In this document: positions 8,731-17,622 of the stretch, piece by piece
Layout: each line of letters opens with the position of its first letter
Numbering within the stretch: the first letter of the stretch is position 1
The notes under the pieces: generated by a model
The model's input: only the letters and a program-made list of their open reading frames with translations
What the model was told of the DNA's origin: nothing
Databases searched by the model: none
Position numbers and translations under genes: made by a program
Origin: Halostagnicola sp. A-GB9-2
GTDB taxonomy: Archaea; Halobacteriota; Halobacteria; Halobacteriales; Natrialbaceae
Direction of reading: 5' to 3'
DNA length: 64,000 bases
NCBI RefSeq assembly: GCF_030068615.1
Contig: NZ_JASJOC010000003.1
Span: forward strand, 62,001 to 126,000

Positions 8731-9993
8731 ATGACGCTATTCGAACTCGAGCGGAACGCGGAATTCGAGAAACTCGTCGAGCATCTCGAGACGAGCTCGA
8801 ATCCCAAGGTACGGAGCCGAACGGCGGAGATACTCGGTAGTCTCGAATCCGAGGAAGCCGACAGTCGGTTTCCGAGACAGGATATCGTCGACGCGCTGGT
8901 GGCGGCGGCGAACGACGACGAGAGCCAAGCCGTACGCGCCGCCGCGATCGACGCCCTCGACCAGTACGGACAGGAGGCTCTAGAGCAACTTATCGGGGAG
9001 ATTATCGGCCAGAAACTCGACGACGTTGCGGAGTGGAAAAAGGCCCAGGCGCTCGCACAGAGCCTGAACGACGATCGACCAGAACTGCGGATGGCCGCGG
9101 CGACCGGCCTCGGCCGGATCGGCGAGGACAACGTCGTGGGGCCGCTGGTCAACCAGTTGAACGACCCCAGCGCGAGCGTGAGAAAACGCGTCGCTCGAGC
9201 CTGCGGTCGCATCGGGGCCGCAGAAAGCGTTCCCGGGCTCTCACAGCTCCTCCATGAGGATCAGTACGACGTTCGCGTCGAGGCCGCGTACGCGCTCGCG
9301 GATATCGGGACCGACAACGCGATCCGCGAGCTCTCGAGTGTCACCGACGCTGAGGACGAGACCTTGCGACGGATCGCCGTTGACGCGCTGGGACGGCTCG
9401 GAAGCGTCGAGGCGGTCGCACTCCTCGCGGAGGCGTTGCGCGACGACTCCGAGACGGTTCGCCGGACGGCGATGTTCTCGTTGGTGCAGTTGCTCTCTGA
9501 AGCCCCGGCGGATGCGAGCCATCAGGTTCGCGAAAAGATCGTCGGCGAGTTAGAGCAGGCCAACGCGAGCGAATCGGTCCAACCGTTGGTCGACATCTTA
9601 GAGCAGAGCACGGAGACCGCCCAGCGCCGGAACGCGGCCTGGTTGCTCGGTCGGGTTGCGGATACCGAACATCGGAGCGAGGCACAGGACGCGTTGATCG
9701 AGACGCTGGGCGACGAGGATACGATGACCTCGAAGTTCGCCGCGACGAGTCTCTCGATGCTCGACGGAAACGGGTTAGAAAAGCGTCTGCTCGATCTCGT
9801 CGAAAACGGCCATGTCGACGTGGAGACCCGCGTCAAGGCGCTTTTCGTCCTCGGAAAGGTCGGCGGCGATCCGTCGCGCAAACGGCTTTCTGGATTCGTC
9901 GATCGAGTAGAGAACGACCGACTGCGCAAGCGCGGTTTCTCCGCGCTCTCGAAACTCGGCGGTGTTGGCGCACCGACCGGTGACTTCGCATGA
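8731..9993 (+). CDS. HEAT-repeat (PBS-lyase type) taxis-associated protein
   Basis: The 420 residues consist almost wholly of 30-31 residue alpha-helical HEAT repeats; segments of the type VRAAAIDALDQYG, LRMAAATGLGRIG and VRVEAAYALADIG recur. It overlaps the following cheF by four bases (ATGA), so the two are translationally coupled. In Halobacterium salinarum a HEAT-repeat protein is encoded beside cheF and interacts with Che proteins, so a scaffold role in the CheY-to-archaellum relay is likely. This part of the taxis system is 7 kb away from the archaellum island. Confidence 0.88.
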   Translation: MTLFELERNAEFEKLVEHLETSSNPKVRSRTAEILGSLESEEADSRFPRQDIVDALVAAANDDESQAVRAAAIDALDQYGQEALEQLIGEIIGQKLDDVAEWKKAQALAQSLNDDRPELRMAAATGLGRIGEDNVVGPLVNQLNDPSASVRKRVARACGRIGAAESVPGLSQLLHEDQYDVRVEAAYALADIGTDNAIRELSSVTDAEDETLRRIAVDALGRLGSVEAVALLAEALRDDSETVRRTAMFSLVQLLSEAPADASHQVREKIVGELEQANASESVQPLVDILEQSTETAQRRNAAWLLGRVADTEHRSEAQDALIETLGDEDTMTSKFAATSLSMLDGNGLEKRLLDLVENGHVDVETRVKALFVLGKVGGDPSRKRLSGFVDRVENDRLRKRGFSALSKLGGVGAPTGDFA

Positions 9994-10853
9994 GCAAATC
10001 CGAGACGAAACTCGCCGACGTGACGGGCCAGTTCACCCAGGTCGTCAAGGAGGGCCGGAAGCTCTCCGATACCGACTGGTCGAACGGCCGAATCGTCCTC
10101 TCGAACAAGCGATTGGTGATCGCGAGCAACAGCGGGAAGCAAACGATCCCGCTGGGGAAAATCCAGTCGATCCGCGGCCGGTACGACGTCAACCAGACGA
10201 TCGCGAAAGTCTCGGACTATATCAGCATCAACGCCGGCCAGAACGTGTTTCTGGTCTCGATGGGCGAGGTCGAGGCGTTCGAACTGCAGATCCAGAAGGC
10301 GATCCTGGACGGCGAAATCGTGCTGGTCAAACACCCCGCGGTGAAAGGCGGAGTGGTTCAGGACTCCTCGTGGAAGAAAGCCCGCGTCAAGATCAATGAG
10401 GGCGTCGCGAACTTCGCCGTCGAGAACGGCAACTTCGTCCAGATCGAAGTCGACGACGTCGGCACCGTCGAAAACGACGAACGAGGGGTTCGCGGACAGC
10501 AACGGCCGGTTATCGAAGCCGAACACACTGAAGAGGGCACCAGCGTCCAGACGTACCTCTCGGGCGGCGGGCAGAACTGCGCGATACTCAAGTCCGTTCT
10601 CGACCGGGGTGCCGAAAAGAACGCCTCCCAGATCGACCTCTCGAGTCAGGAACAGGAGGTGCTGATGGCGATTTACTCGGGCGTCTCGCCGTTCGAGGTG
10701 CCGGAATTTCTCGATATCGACACTGACGACGTCGAGGAGATGTACGAGCGGATGATCGAACTTGATGTCTTAGAGGAGGTCCGTGTTCGCCGCGAGGTCG
10801 CGTTGAAACCGCGCGGCCGGAACATCGCGAGCGAGTCGATGAACAGCAAGTAG
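9990..10853 (+). CDS. cheF1: Archaeal taxis protein CheF (first copy)
   Basis: A 287-residue member of the CheF (DUF439) family, the archaea-specific adaptor that carries the CheY-P signal to the ArlCDE switch. It starts MSKSETKLADVTGQF. The central region (GRIVLSNKRLVIASNSGKQTIPLGKI) forms a PH-like beta domain, and the C-terminal winged-helix-like part (EQEVLMAIYSGVSPFEVPEFL) matches the second copy at 38827-39708. It overlaps the HEAT gene stop and ends 36 bp before a convergent membrane protein gene. Confidence 0.88.
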   Translation: MSKSETKLADVTGQFTQVVKEGRKLSDTDWSNGRIVLSNKRLVIASNSGKQTIPLGKIQSIRGRYDVNQTIAKVSDYISINAGQNVFLVSMGEVEAFELQIQKAILDGEIVLVKHPAVKGGVVQDSSWKKARVKINEGVANFAVENGNFVQIEVDDVGTVENDERGVRGQQRPVIEAEHTEEGTSVQTYLSGGGQNCAILKSVLDRGAEKNASQIDLSSQEQEVLMAIYSGVSPFEVPEFLDIDTDDVEEMYERMIELDVLEEVRVRREVALKPRGRNIASESMNSK

Positions 10854-10889
10854 CGGACGCGGTTGCGTTCCGCCTCGAGCTGTTCTCGG

Positions 10890-11597
10890 TCACTCTTCTT
10901 TCCACTCGCCGGGCTCCGTTCCGTGTATCTCACCCTTGGCCTTTCGCGCGTTCGGCCACTTCGCGAGCACGACGAGACCGAGATAAAAGAGTCCGAGCAA
11001 CCCGGCGACCGCAGTTCCCGGAATGCCCGGCAACTCGGCCGCTTCCGTCCACTGGGCTTCCGGGGTGAACAGTGTCACTTTCGCGACCCACGCCATGCCG
11101 AGCACCGCGAACAGGAGCCCGTAGATGCGCCGTACGCGTCGGGACAGCGCCTCGATCTCGGTGACTTTGAACGTCGGGGAGCGCAGATCTTCACCCAATT
11201 CTTCGCGCCACCGGGGATGTTCGACGCCGGTCGGATCGAGGGCGTTCGCGAAGACGTTTTCCTGGAAAAAGCGCACTCGAGATCGGTAGACGTCGTAGAA
11301 CCGATACCGTCGAACTTCGAACGAGAGGAAAATCGAGAGGATGACGATGCCGACCAAAAGCAGGTACGCGGGCATATCCGGACTCGAGAAGACGACCGAA
11401 AGGAGGGCCGCCAGAACCGTGATCGCCCAGTTCGTCGTCTGGTCGATCCGATCCTGGGCGGTCGTCGCGTGGGCGACTTCGCCTCGGTAGTAGTGGGGCA
11501 GGGCACCGAGAAGCGATTCCGCGTCGCCCGCGATTTCGGCGGCGATTTCCTCGTCTTCACGCTCGAGCGGTTCGTTGTCGCGGTGGTCGTCGGGCAT
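10890..11597 (-). CDS. DUF2270-type integral membrane protein
   Basis: About 235 residues from the ATG at 11597; a TTG at 11624 would add nine. An acidic N-terminus is followed by a conserved-looking segment (LPHYYRGEVAHATTAQDRIDQ). Two close membrane helices come next (around AITVLAALLSVVFSS and AYLLLVGIVILSIFLSF), then a cytosolic loop with RYRFYDVYRSRVRFFQ, and two more helices near the C-terminus. This architecture matches the DUF2270 family, whose function is unknown. It converges on cheF1. Confidence 0.8.
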   Translation of the reverse strand: MPDDHRDNEPLEREDEEIAAEIAGDAESLLGALPHYYRGEVAHATTAQDRIDQTTNWAITVLAALLSVVFSSPDMPAYLLLVGIVILSIFLSFEVRRYRFYDVYRSRVRFFQENVFANALDPTGVEHPRWREELGEDLRSPTFKVTEIEALSRRVRRIYGLLFAVLGMAWVAKVTLFTPEAQWTEAAELPGIPGTAVAGLLGLFYLGLVVLAKWPNARKAKGEIHGTEPGEWKEE

Positions 11598-11868
11598 ACG
11601 ATTCGGTTCGGTACGGACGGCCAAAATCCCGTAGCGGAACTGTGAGGAGTCGGAACTGTCTGCTCTTCGGAGACGCTCTGTAAGGGATACTTATCTCGAG
11701 GAACTGACGTTCGTCGATCTACAGCCGGAATAAGCGAGTGCCTCAGGATTGTCCGAAAATCGAAAATTCTCGAACGGCTAGACCCCCGGCGATTCACGGG
11801 TCGCTGAGTGTGACGTATCGAACGGGACACCCCTCGTTTTCAGTGAACGAACTCTTTTAGTGTTTGAA

Positions 11869-12138
11869 CTATCGTTCAGAAGACATTCCAGCTTCATCTA
11901 GCTTCGACCGAATTCGGTCTTCGATGTCGGTTGGATGTGACTGCAATGACTTTTGTTCGTCGGGATGGAGAAGGACCGTTGCCATCTGTCAGTAGACAAC
12001 TGGCTCGATAACGACGTGTTTGTGCTTGAGAACTGGCCGCTTTGGCTCACAGTTCCCATCCCCTTCATATTCGACGACGTCGAGTGTCGCGAGTCGTCGA
12101 ATATCCTTGCTCACACGTTCTTCTCGGAGCCGATAAAC
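11869..12138 (-). pseudogene. Remnant of a winged-helix regulator (HVO_A0114-like) and flanking ORF
   Basis: On the minus strand 12138-11989 encodes VSKDIRRLATLDVVEYEG followed by KRPVLKHKHVVIEP and a stop. This reads like the recognition helix and C-terminal strands of haloarchaeal HVO_A0114-type DNA-binding proteins. No start codon or N-terminal half exists, because an in-frame TGA lies just upstream at 12139-12141. Directly after its stop, an ATG at 11985 opens a 38-codon frame ending at 11869 that I cannot assign. The 570 bp between the membrane gene and the lipoprotein gene hold nothing else convincing. This is most simply a decayed regulator left by past rearrangement. Confidence 0.5.
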
Positions 12139-12170
12139 TCAAATAAATGAGACAGAGATTCCTTTTCACA

Positions 12171-12911
12171 ATGAATCGAAGACCCCTTCTCGCCAGCGCT
12201 GGGACGGTGTCCCTCGCAGGTCTTGCAGGTTGCTTGGGCCTTGCTGGACTCGACGAGCATTCCTCGGAACCGGGCGGTGTCGAACAAAGCGTGCTCGAGG
12301 AGACGGAGTACGAAAGCGTCGGTATCGAGGAGATACCCGTCGAAGAGGAGGTTGATTTGCTACTTTACGAAGAGAGCGTGTCCGTCACCAATCAGCTAAC
12401 CGAATACGAAAAATCGGTTGATATGGGACCGCTCGGCGACCGGCGCGGTGCCGTCTTTCTCGTGCTTACGACGCCACAGGTGAGTGTCTTCGGTCGAGAG
12501 TTCAATCCCGTCGAGGAGATGGATGCCGAAGAGTTAGTCGAACTCGTCGAAGATAACTACGATGACATCAGTAATATCTCACGCGAGGAAGACGATGCCA
12601 TCACTATTCTCGATCAGGACACGATGCAGTCGCGATTCAGTGCCGACGCGCGATTTGACGGGGAGGATGTCGATGTCTATCTTCACGTGACTGAAGCGAT
12701 CGAGAGCAACGACGATCACCTCGTGACTATCGGTGTCTATCCGGAGCCGGTGCGGATCGCAGAGGAAGAGAACGTGCTCACGCTTATGGAAAGTGTCATC
12801 GAAGAATTCGATGCGGCGGACGGTGGGGCGTCTACCAACGAGTCGGGTGACGAAGCGAACGGCGACACTCACGAGGACGATATAGCAAATGATGACGACG
12901 TTGACCTTTGA
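12171..12911 (+). CDS. Haloarchaeal lipoprotein (DUF6517-like)
   Basis: About 246 residues from ATG 12171; ATG 12147 would add eight. The signal region MNRRPLLASAG ends in a lipobox (GLAGC), so the mature protein is a membrane-anchored lipoprotein on the outer face. The body (VLEETEYESVGIEEIPVEEE, then VFLVLTTPQVSVFGREFNP) resembles the haloarchaeal DUF6517 lipoproteins of unknown function. The family call is from memory. The C-terminus is acidic. After the TGA the same frame stays open for 53 codons and encodes a hydrophobic segment (see findings). Confidence 0.7.
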   Translation: MNRRPLLASAGTVSLAGLAGCLGLAGLDEHSSEPGGVEQSVLEETEYESVGIEEIPVEEEVDLLLYEESVSVTNQLTEYEKSVDMGPLGDRRGAVFLVLTTPQVSVFGREFNPVEEMDAEELVELVEDNYDDISNISREEDDAITILDQDTMQSRFSADARFDGEDVDVYLHVTEAIESNDDHLVTIGVYPEPVRIAEEENVLTLMESVIEEFDAADGGASTNESGDEANGDTHEDDIANDDDVDL

Positions 12912-13200
12912 GACCGTTATCGGGCCGTCCAATGGGGTTCTGCGATTCTCTGGGCGCTTCCTGTTGTCTACGGAATCGTCACCGGTTTCTCGTCGCGATC
13001 GGCGGTTTGGGTTGGGGAACTCGGTGAGGAGGGGTTCCGGATCCGCCTAAGAGAACGCTATTTATTGTTCTAAGTTGATATTTGAATCAGTCAACTCTCT
13101 CAAATGGGCAATATCATTACTTATAGGGCTTATGGCCCCATTCAATTGAAAGTTCCTGTCTTTCGAATATTTTATACGAAGCTCTTCACACAGTGGTCGT

Positions 13201-14265
13201 ATGGACGTTCGCGTAGGGGTAATCGTTTTTCTCGTAATGGGTGCGGCCGTGGTGGGTGGACCGACCGTGACTGCAGACGCCGCCCAATCAGATCCACTGG
13301 TCTCACAACCCGAGGACATCGACACAGACGAAGTCAGAATGAATATCGCGGTCGAATCCGATGGATCGGCTGAGTGGACGATCGAACTCTGGGTTCACCT
13401 CGACGATGCCGAGACGGTCGATGCGTTCGAATCGCTCGAGGACGATATCGACGAGGACCCAGCCGCACACACACAGGAGTTCGCAGACCGGATCGAGGCC
13501 ACGGTCGACGGGGCAAGTGCGACAACGGAGCGGGAGATGTCGGCGAACGACTTTCACATCGAGACTGATCGTCAATCGTTCGCACGCGAGTACGGCGTTA
13601 TCAGCTATTCGTTCCAGTGGACAGGCTTTGCCGCCGTCGAAGCTGAACGATTACACGTCGGTGATGCGATCGACGGAATAAACATCGACGACGGAACGCG
13701 ATTGTTGATCGAATGGCCCGAGGAACACGAACCCGAGTCGATTTCTCCTGATCCAGACGATCAACGCCACCAGGCAGCGCTTTGGCACGGGGACGAAACC
13801 GACTTCATCTCCGGCGAGCCGAGTCTCGTTGTCTCGCCCGCCGACGATGGACTGAACACCATAGTCGCCGCAGTCAGTGTTGGGGTCGTCGGTGTGGTCG
13901 TGGTCGGTATCGGCTGGTGGTATCGAACTCGTCAAGGCGAGTCCGAGCAAGCGGTTATCGACAGCGCGCCAGCTGAATCTGCAGATGAGACGTCCGATAG
14001 CTCGGACCCCAGTAGCGAACCATCGACCCTCCAACCGGAACTCATGAGCAACGAGGAGCAACTCCTGCATTTGCTCGAGGAAAACGGTGGGCGAATGAAA
14101 CAACAAGCGGTCGTGGAATCCCTCGAGTGGACGGACGCAAAGACGAGCAAAGTCGTGAGTGGGTTGCGAGAGGAGGGGACCCTCGAGTCGTTCCGACTCG
14201 GTCGTGAGAACGTGCTTTCGTTTCCCGATGAGGGTGAGGAGGTGTCGACCGACCAATCGACGTGA
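13201..14265 (+). CDS. Membrane-tethered winged-helix protein with exported sensor domain
   Basis: The 354 residues comprise an N-terminal signal/membrane segment (VGVIVFLVMGAAVVGG) and an extracellular acidic domain at about 30-215 (SDGSAEWTIELWVHLDD). One transmembrane helix lies at about 220-241 (VSVGVVGVVVVGIGWWY), followed by a Ser/Pro/Asp linker. A cytosolic winged helix occupies about 282-345 (NEEQLLHLLEENGGRMKQQ, then SKVVSGLREEGTLES). This is a one-protein signal path from outside the cell to DNA. The exported domain is paralogous to the protein at 15409-16131. A TATA-like ATATTTTATAC at about 13167-13177 precedes the ATG by about 30 bp. Confidence 0.8.
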   Translation: MDVRVGVIVFLVMGAAVVGGPTVTADAAQSDPLVSQPEDIDTDEVRMNIAVESDGSAEWTIELWVHLDDAETVDAFESLEDDIDEDPAAHTQEFADRIEATVDGASATTEREMSANDFHIETDRQSFAREYGVISYSFQWTGFAAVEAERLHVGDAIDGINIDDGTRLLIEWPEEHEPESISPDPDDQRHQAALWHGDETDFISGEPSLVVSPADDGLNTIVAAVSVGVVGVVVVGIGWWYRTRQGESEQAVIDSAPAESADETSDSSDPSSEPSTLQPELMSNEEQLLHLLEENGGRMKQQAVVESLEWTDAKTSKVVSGLREEGTLESFRLGRENVLSFPDEGEEVSTDQST

Positions 14266-14448
14266 TGGTTTGTGGTATCTCGTTGTAGATCCTGATATAC
14301 GATTGATGGATAGGGGAGAGCACCGTCCGTCTGGCGGAATCGCCAGCAGGCGGCGGGACGAAAACCGAGTTAAACCGTCGAAAACGTCGTTGAACCGCCG
14401 ATAGTATCGTGATAGTCTATTAGTGGAGACTGTCTGGGGTTGAGTACA

Positions 14449-15405
14449 ATGAGCAAAATCACACCGATCGTGCTGGCCGTGGCACTCGTTGTCTCGCTGG
14501 CTGTACTACCACTGGGGGCGGCGGGAGCCCTTGCGGATGATTCCGATCAAAGTGCACAGGACGCACAGGAACCGAACGAATCCATTGCCCCCGGAGAACG
14601 GCTAAACGGCGTTATCGGAGTGCAGGAGGCCGAGGTCGACGCTGAGGTCTCGGATCGCGCGTACGGTATCAAGATTGCGAGCGCTCAGACCAACGAAACG
14701 AAAGCGGCCGTTGTTGGCGAGCAACTTGCTGATGTTGACGAACGACTTGCGTCCCTCGAGGAGCGACAGGAATCACTTGAAGCGGAGCGTGAGGCTGGGA
14801 ACATTAGCGAGGGAGAGTACCGGGCCGCAATTGCGACAATCGAAGCGGAAACCCGAACCGCCGACCGACTGGCTAACAGTACGGCGACCAATGCAAGCGA
14901 AATCCCAGCGGACACACTCGAAGAACGCGGTATCAACACCAGCGCTATTCAGGAACTCAGCGACCGTGCGAACGAGCTTAGTGGGCCAGAAACGGCTGAA
15001 ATCGCACGATCAATCGCTGGCAATTCGGTTGGTCACTCGGTTGTGAGTGATCGGGCCCCAGGCGGTCCAGTCGACGCTCCGAACGAGGGCGTCGACGGGA
15101 ACGAAACGCCAGACGCAGCCGGGAACCCGGCTGGTCTGGAACGAGAAAACGGCACTAATGACACTGCTTTTGCTGGCCCCGGGAACGGAGCTGCTGAAGA
15201 AACTCCCGGAGAGCAGGCCGAAGATAGCGATGCGGACACGGTCGGAGCGGAAGACGCTGACGGGAACGAATCCACGGATGGCGGTTCTGACGGCGGATCT
15301 TCGAGTGAAGACAACAGCGGATCCGATGTATCCACCTCGGACGACAGCTCGGACACTCACCCGTCGGATAGCGGCTCTGGCAACGCGCGACCGACACTCG
15401 CCTAA
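14449..15405 (+). CDS. Exported coiled-coil protein of unknown function
   Basis: From the ATG at 14449 (a TTG at 14440 is also in frame) the product has a signal peptide (ITPIVLAVALVVSLAVLPLG). A domain starting IAPGERLNGVIGVQEAEVDAE follows, then a coiled coil at about 80-125 (LADVDERLASLEERQESLEAE). The long C-terminal Asp/Gly/Ser/Asn tail is low-complexity, and no C-terminal anchor is visible. It sits between two related exported-domain genes and ends three bases before the next ATG, so it is cotranscribed with 15409-16131. The family is found in haloarchaea as I remember it, but has no known role. Confidence 0.7.
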   Translation: MSKITPIVLAVALVVSLAVLPLGAAGALADDSDQSAQDAQEPNESIAPGERLNGVIGVQEAEVDAEVSDRAYGIKIASAQTNETKAAVVGEQLADVDERLASLEERQESLEAEREAGNISEGEYRAAIATIEAETRTADRLANSTATNASEIPADTLEERGINTSAIQELSDRANELSGPETAEIARSIAGNSVGHSVVSDRAPGGPVDAPNEGVDGNETPDAAGNPAGLERENGTNDTAFAGPGNGAAEETPGEQAEDSDADTVGAEDADGNESTDGGSDGGSSSEDNSGSDVSTSDDSSDTHPSDSGSGNARPTLA

Positions 15406-15408
15406 ATC

Positions 15409-16131
15409 ATGCGGGGAACAGTCGCTGTGGTGGGATTGGTGTCGCTGGTTCTGTTGAGTGCAGTAGCCACACCAGTCGCCGGTTCGAGCGGCACGCAGGA
15501 CATCGCCGACCCTGCAGGTAGCGAGGAGCCGTCTCTTCACGTCCAACTTTCCGATGACGGCGATGCAACAGTGACGCTCGTTTCGGTTTACGACATTACT
15601 GACTCGGACGAACGCGAGTCGTTCGAATCGATTCGAGCGGACGAGGAGACACAAGACGAACTACTCGAGCGATTCACCGATCGAATAGAAACCGTCTCGG
15701 CTGAGATCGATACGTCCGACAATATGTCGATTGCCGGGGACGAGGTCAACCTCCGGTCCGCTGACGATCGCGGTATCGTGTCGCTCTCGGTAACCTGGCA
15801 CGAGTTGGCGGCTGTCGATGGTGACTCGCTCGTCGTCGACGAACCGTTTGCGAGCGGTTTCGAGACGGATCGGCCGCTCGTACTCGAGGGCCCAACAGGG
15901 TCCACACTCGAGTCGTCGACACCCGAACCGACTGTCGCGGACGGCGAACGGGCGCTGTGGGAGACGGAGACCGAACTGGACGGATTCGAAGCGGTCGTCG
16001 CTCCGGCGAGCGAGGAATCCGAGAAAGAGGTGTCCGACGGCGAGGAGACGGAGTCTGATGGGACACCCGGATTCGGCGGGGTCGTTGCAGTCGGTTCGAT
16101 CGTCGTTCTCCTCGGCCTTCGGTTACGGTAA
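15409..16131 (+). CDS. Exported protein with PGF-CTERM-like archaeosortase tail
   Basis: The 240 residues start with a signal peptide (GTVAVVGLVSLVLLSAVA). A domain at about 40-175 is related to the exported part of 13201-14265: both have DDxDATV/AEWT strands, a DxxERESFES-like helix and an RxIxTVxAEID stretch. The C-terminus is GTPGFGGVVAVGSIVVLLGLRLR-like: a TPGFG motif, a hydrophobic helix and terminal arginines. That is the layout of PGF-CTERM substrates processed by archaeosortase A and lipid-anchored. It may be the free surface partner of the tethered regulator two genes upstream (inference). Confidence 0.75.
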   Translation: MRGTVAVVGLVSLVLLSAVATPVAGSSGTQDIADPAGSEEPSLHVQLSDDGDATVTLVSVYDITDSDERESFESIRADEETQDELLERFTDRIETVSAEIDTSDNMSIAGDEVNLRSADDRGIVSLSVTWHELAAVDGDSLVVDEPFASGFETDRPLVLEGPTGSTLESSTPEPTVADGERALWETETELDGFEAVVAPASEESEKEVSDGEETESDGTPGFGGVVAVGSIVVLLGLRLR

Positions 16132-16233
16132 CTCGAGTCGGTTTCAAACCCCTTCGGGTGTGATCTGTTTACCGAAGCGGCGGAGTCCGTCTGCACCCGC
16201 CGAGATTGTGAGAACGGGATCGTCGGAAGGGAA

Positions 16234-16461
16234 CTACTCGAGTAGGTTCCCGCTCACCCGACAGCCACACGGACTCGCGGTGTGGTCGGCGGGACCGGTG
16301 CTGGTCACTCGAGTAACGGGTCGGCCACAGTGGGGACAGAGCGGGAACGGACAGTCCGCCGGATCCAGGTCCGTCTCGTTCGCCCAGTCGGGGGCCGAAT
16401 CGGGGGCGCTCTCGAGGTCTGACTCACAATCGGTACTCGAGTCGCGCTCGGAGTCGCTCAC
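16234..16461 (-). CDS. Small zinc-binding protein
   Basis: 75 residues with an acidic Ser/Asp-rich first half. A zinc-ribbon-like second half carries Cys37, Cys42-x2-Cys45 (CPHCGRPV) and Cys65-x-Cys67, ending GCRVSGNLLE. The start overlaps the stop of 16458-16673 by four bases (ATGA), so it is translationally coupled. Small CPxCG-type proteins of this kind are common in haloarchaea, and most have no assigned role. Confidence 0.7.
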   Translation of the reverse strand: MSDSERDSSTDCESDLESAPDSAPDWANETDLDPADCPFPLCPHCGRPVTRVTSTGPADHTASPCGCRVSGNLLE

Positions 16462-16673
16462 GTCGAAACCACCCGTGGACCGTCGGCGGTGACGACCAGC
16501 GGAATTTCTCGAACCGAACAGCGGACCGAGGTCCGTGGCCCGCCGGACTCGAGAACGCGCTCGATCGCCTCGGGGTCGATTTCGTCGGCCAGCCGGTAGG
16601 CATCTCGCGAGAGTCCGTGGGCCTCGAGCGTTTCGACGATTTTGACGGTGAGGGGGGCACTCGAGGCGGTCAT
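16458..16673 (-). CDS. Small hypothetical protein, possibly a HalOD1-like domain
   Basis: 71 residues. The pattern VKIVETLEAHGLSRDAYRLAD, then DPEAIERVLES and a C-terminal beta part (REIPLVVTADGPRVV) resembles the small haloarchaeal output-type domain found alone or fused to response regulators. The likeness is moderate and I do not assign a function. It is the first gene of a two-gene minus-strand operon with the zinc-binding protein. Confidence 0.6.
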   Translation of the reverse strand: MTASSAPLTVKIVETLEAHGLSRDAYRLADEIDPEAIERVLESGGPRTSVRCSVREIPLVVTADGPRVVST

Positions 16674-17333
16674 CGCGGCTGACCTCCGGACCGGGCGGTC
16701 TGGGCTGGCAATCGCTCGAGGGCGCTGGTATCTGGTATTCGATTCAGGTGTCGGACGGGATGTTTAAGCCCGCGGAGAATAAATCCGAACATGGTTGACA
16801 AACCCTCTCGGGTTTGGAAGCCACGTCTCGGGTGCTTGGCTCACCCGGGGCATTTCAATACAAAACGCCCCCGTGCGCGGAGTCCATGACTTCCATTTGG
16901 GCTGATGTGCTGTAGTGTCATATAATTACTGTTATCGAGTGAAAATAACGTCCGACGAGACTCCCTTTTCTGTACCACTTTCCGTGTAGATTCATATTAG
17001 ATCCTGCACGCGAGGCACGCTCGAGGCGTCACGCGACCATCCGTTTCGGGTGGAACCTCCCGCGGCGCTTGTGGGCGTGAATCACGCTCACGTCCTGTGT
17101 TTTGGGAACTATTCTCGAGTCGAAGCGAACGGGTTCGAATTTAGGTCCGATTCGCCGGAATTCAGGTTCGAAATGGGGGTGAAACTGCCGTTCTATATAT
17201 CTCTTCCCACGACTTTCACTCACAGACGAGTACTCGTGAGTGCTCGAGTAGTGTGGGGGCTCGAGTCACTGCTCGAGCCGACGGCTCGTCGACGTGCACT
17301 CGAGATCCAGAAGAGGAGGTCGACCGGCGGTGC
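16674..17333. other. 660-bp intergenic stretch with two strong hairpins and a possible minus-strand promoter
   Basis: No convincing long gene. At 16803-16818 AAACCC and GGGTTT pair across a TCTC loop. About 10 bases further on, at 16829-16847, CGGGTG and CACCCG pair across CTTGGCT. A 32-codon frame (ATG at 16791) runs over both hairpins. A minus-strand TATA-like GATATATAG lies near 17195-17205, followed by a weak 64-codon frame with unusual His/Arg/Lys composition (17223-17029), which I do not call a gene. The block could encode a structured RNA. Confidence 0.4.
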
Positions 17334-17546
17334 TCAGGAGTGGGTTTCGTTCGAGTTCTGCTTGAGGTAGCTCACGTCGCGCTCGAGTTCGTACCCGCGC
17401 GGGACGCCGATCCCGTCGAGGCAGTCGTCACAGACCGGTTTCGCGTACGTTCGATTGTTCCGTTTCCCCAGTACGTTGACGTCGTCAAGTGATGTAAGTT
17501 CGTCACAGCGACTACACTCGACTTTGTCCCCGTCGATGATGTCCAT
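17334..17546 (-). CDS. Small CxxC...CxxC zinc-ribbon protein
   Basis: 70 residues with Cys11-x2-Cys14 and Cys39-x2-Cys42, a rubredoxin/zinc-knuckle arrangement, and the segment YAKPVCDDCLDGIGVPRGYE. It is probably a small nucleic-acid- or protein-binding zinc protein; the partner is unknown. It is divergently oriented to the archaellin genes, with 278 bp of promoter DNA between. Confidence 0.72.
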   Translation of the reverse strand: MDIIDGDKVECSRCDELTSLDDVNVLGKRNNRTYAKPVCDDCLDGIGVPRGYELERDVSYLKQNSNETHS

Positions 17547-17622
17547 GGGGAAGAAATTCAGGCCAGTGGGCTTAAGTGTCCCGCCCGAATCAAGTGATAG
17601 CTAGCTTAGATTTTGGCCAATT

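Noticed and set aside
11953-12150. 65-codon plus-strand frame in the gap before the lipoprotein
   Set aside because: The opposite strand carries a recognisable regulator remnant here; this frame has no motif and overlaps the lipoprotein leader.
17029-17223. 64-codon minus-strand frame near the small zinc-ribbon gene
   Set aside because: A TATA-like box lies inside its first codons, so transcription would begin after its start; composition is odd and no domain is seen.
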